In this document: positions 15,742-15,802 of the stretch, one piece after another
Numbering within the stretch: position 1 is the first letter of the stretch
How the letters are laid out: every line of letters begins with the position of its first letter
Assembly: GCA_020048795.1 (NCBI GenBank)
Contig: JAIFMA010000148.1
Location: forward strand, 1-15,802
Direction of reading: 5' to 3'
Length of the DNA: 15,802 nucleotides
From: Rhodoferax sp.
GTDB taxonomy: Bacteria; Pseudomonadota; Gammaproteobacteria; Burkholderiales; Burkholderiaceae_C
Program-made: the position numbers and the translations under genes
The notes under the pieces: generated by a model
What the model was told of the DNA's origin: nothing
Seen by the model: only the letters and a program-made list of their open reading frames with translations
The model's database searches: none

Positions 15742-15802
15742 ACCAGCTCCTTGTTTGGCTGGCAATTATCGCCACCTGATGGCCTGATCGGCACGCCGCC
15801 CA
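15742..15802 (-). promoter_or_regulatory. Upstream region of uppP
   Basis: On the minus strand AAGGAG (15752-15747) is a strong ribosome site for uppP. Further upstream GATAAT, at about 15768-15763, could be a -10 element, with only a poor -35 match 17 bp before it. The window ends before more can be judged. Confidence 0.4.

Overview
The window is GC-rich, densely packed bacterial DNA. Codon use, the style of the UppP and transporter proteins, and the DgcN/DgcA pair suggest a betaproteobacterium of the Burkholderiales, probably Comamonadaceae (Rhodoferax/Polaromonas-like). The taxon is an inference from family resemblance, because no rRNA or marker gene is present. No tRNA, CRISPR array or complete insertion sequence was seen.

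Region 1 (1-7131, minus strand) is a peptide import operon. Transcribed leftwards it encodes a periplasmic substrate-binding protein (start 7131), two permeases (starts 5494 and 4571), two ATPases (starts 3715 and 2763/2704) and an M81/MlrC-type metallopeptidase (start 1804). Junctions after the binding protein are tight or overlapping. The second ATPase has a broken N-terminus: the first 20 codons lie in another frame from the rest. Bases 1-241 hold no convincing gene, only a short inverted repeat at the edge.

Region 2 (7410-9409, plus strand) is a divergent two-gene operon for a DgcN-like (DUF1611) protein and a DgcA-like enolase-superfamily racemase/epimerase, joined by an ATGA overlap. 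In the known DGC pathway DgcN acetylates D-glutamate and DgcA racemises N-acetyl-D-glutamate. Together with the importer and the MlrC-type peptidase (MlrC cuts an Adda-D-isoglutamate bond in linearised microcystin) this looks like a scavenging pathway for D-glutamate-containing peptides. The 278-bp control region between the two operons is a large imperfect palindrome of three nested inverted-repeat pairs, so both sides are probably controlled together.

Region 3 (9479-14792, plus strand) is a signalling operon joined by two ATGA overlaps: two cytoplasmic GAF-PAS histidine kinases, collinear without gaps over 590 residues and about 61% identical by hand count, followed by a REC-GGDEF-EAL response regulator. 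Its GGDEF motif is degenerate (AGDCF) and its EAL site looks intact, so the predicted output is c-di-GMP hydrolysis.

Region 4 (14793-15802) is a convergent gene for undecaprenyl-diphosphatase UppP. Its 3' end runs into a 123-bp palindromic element with perfect 14-bp terminal inverted repeats. The element supplies about the last 37 residues and the stop codon of UppP.
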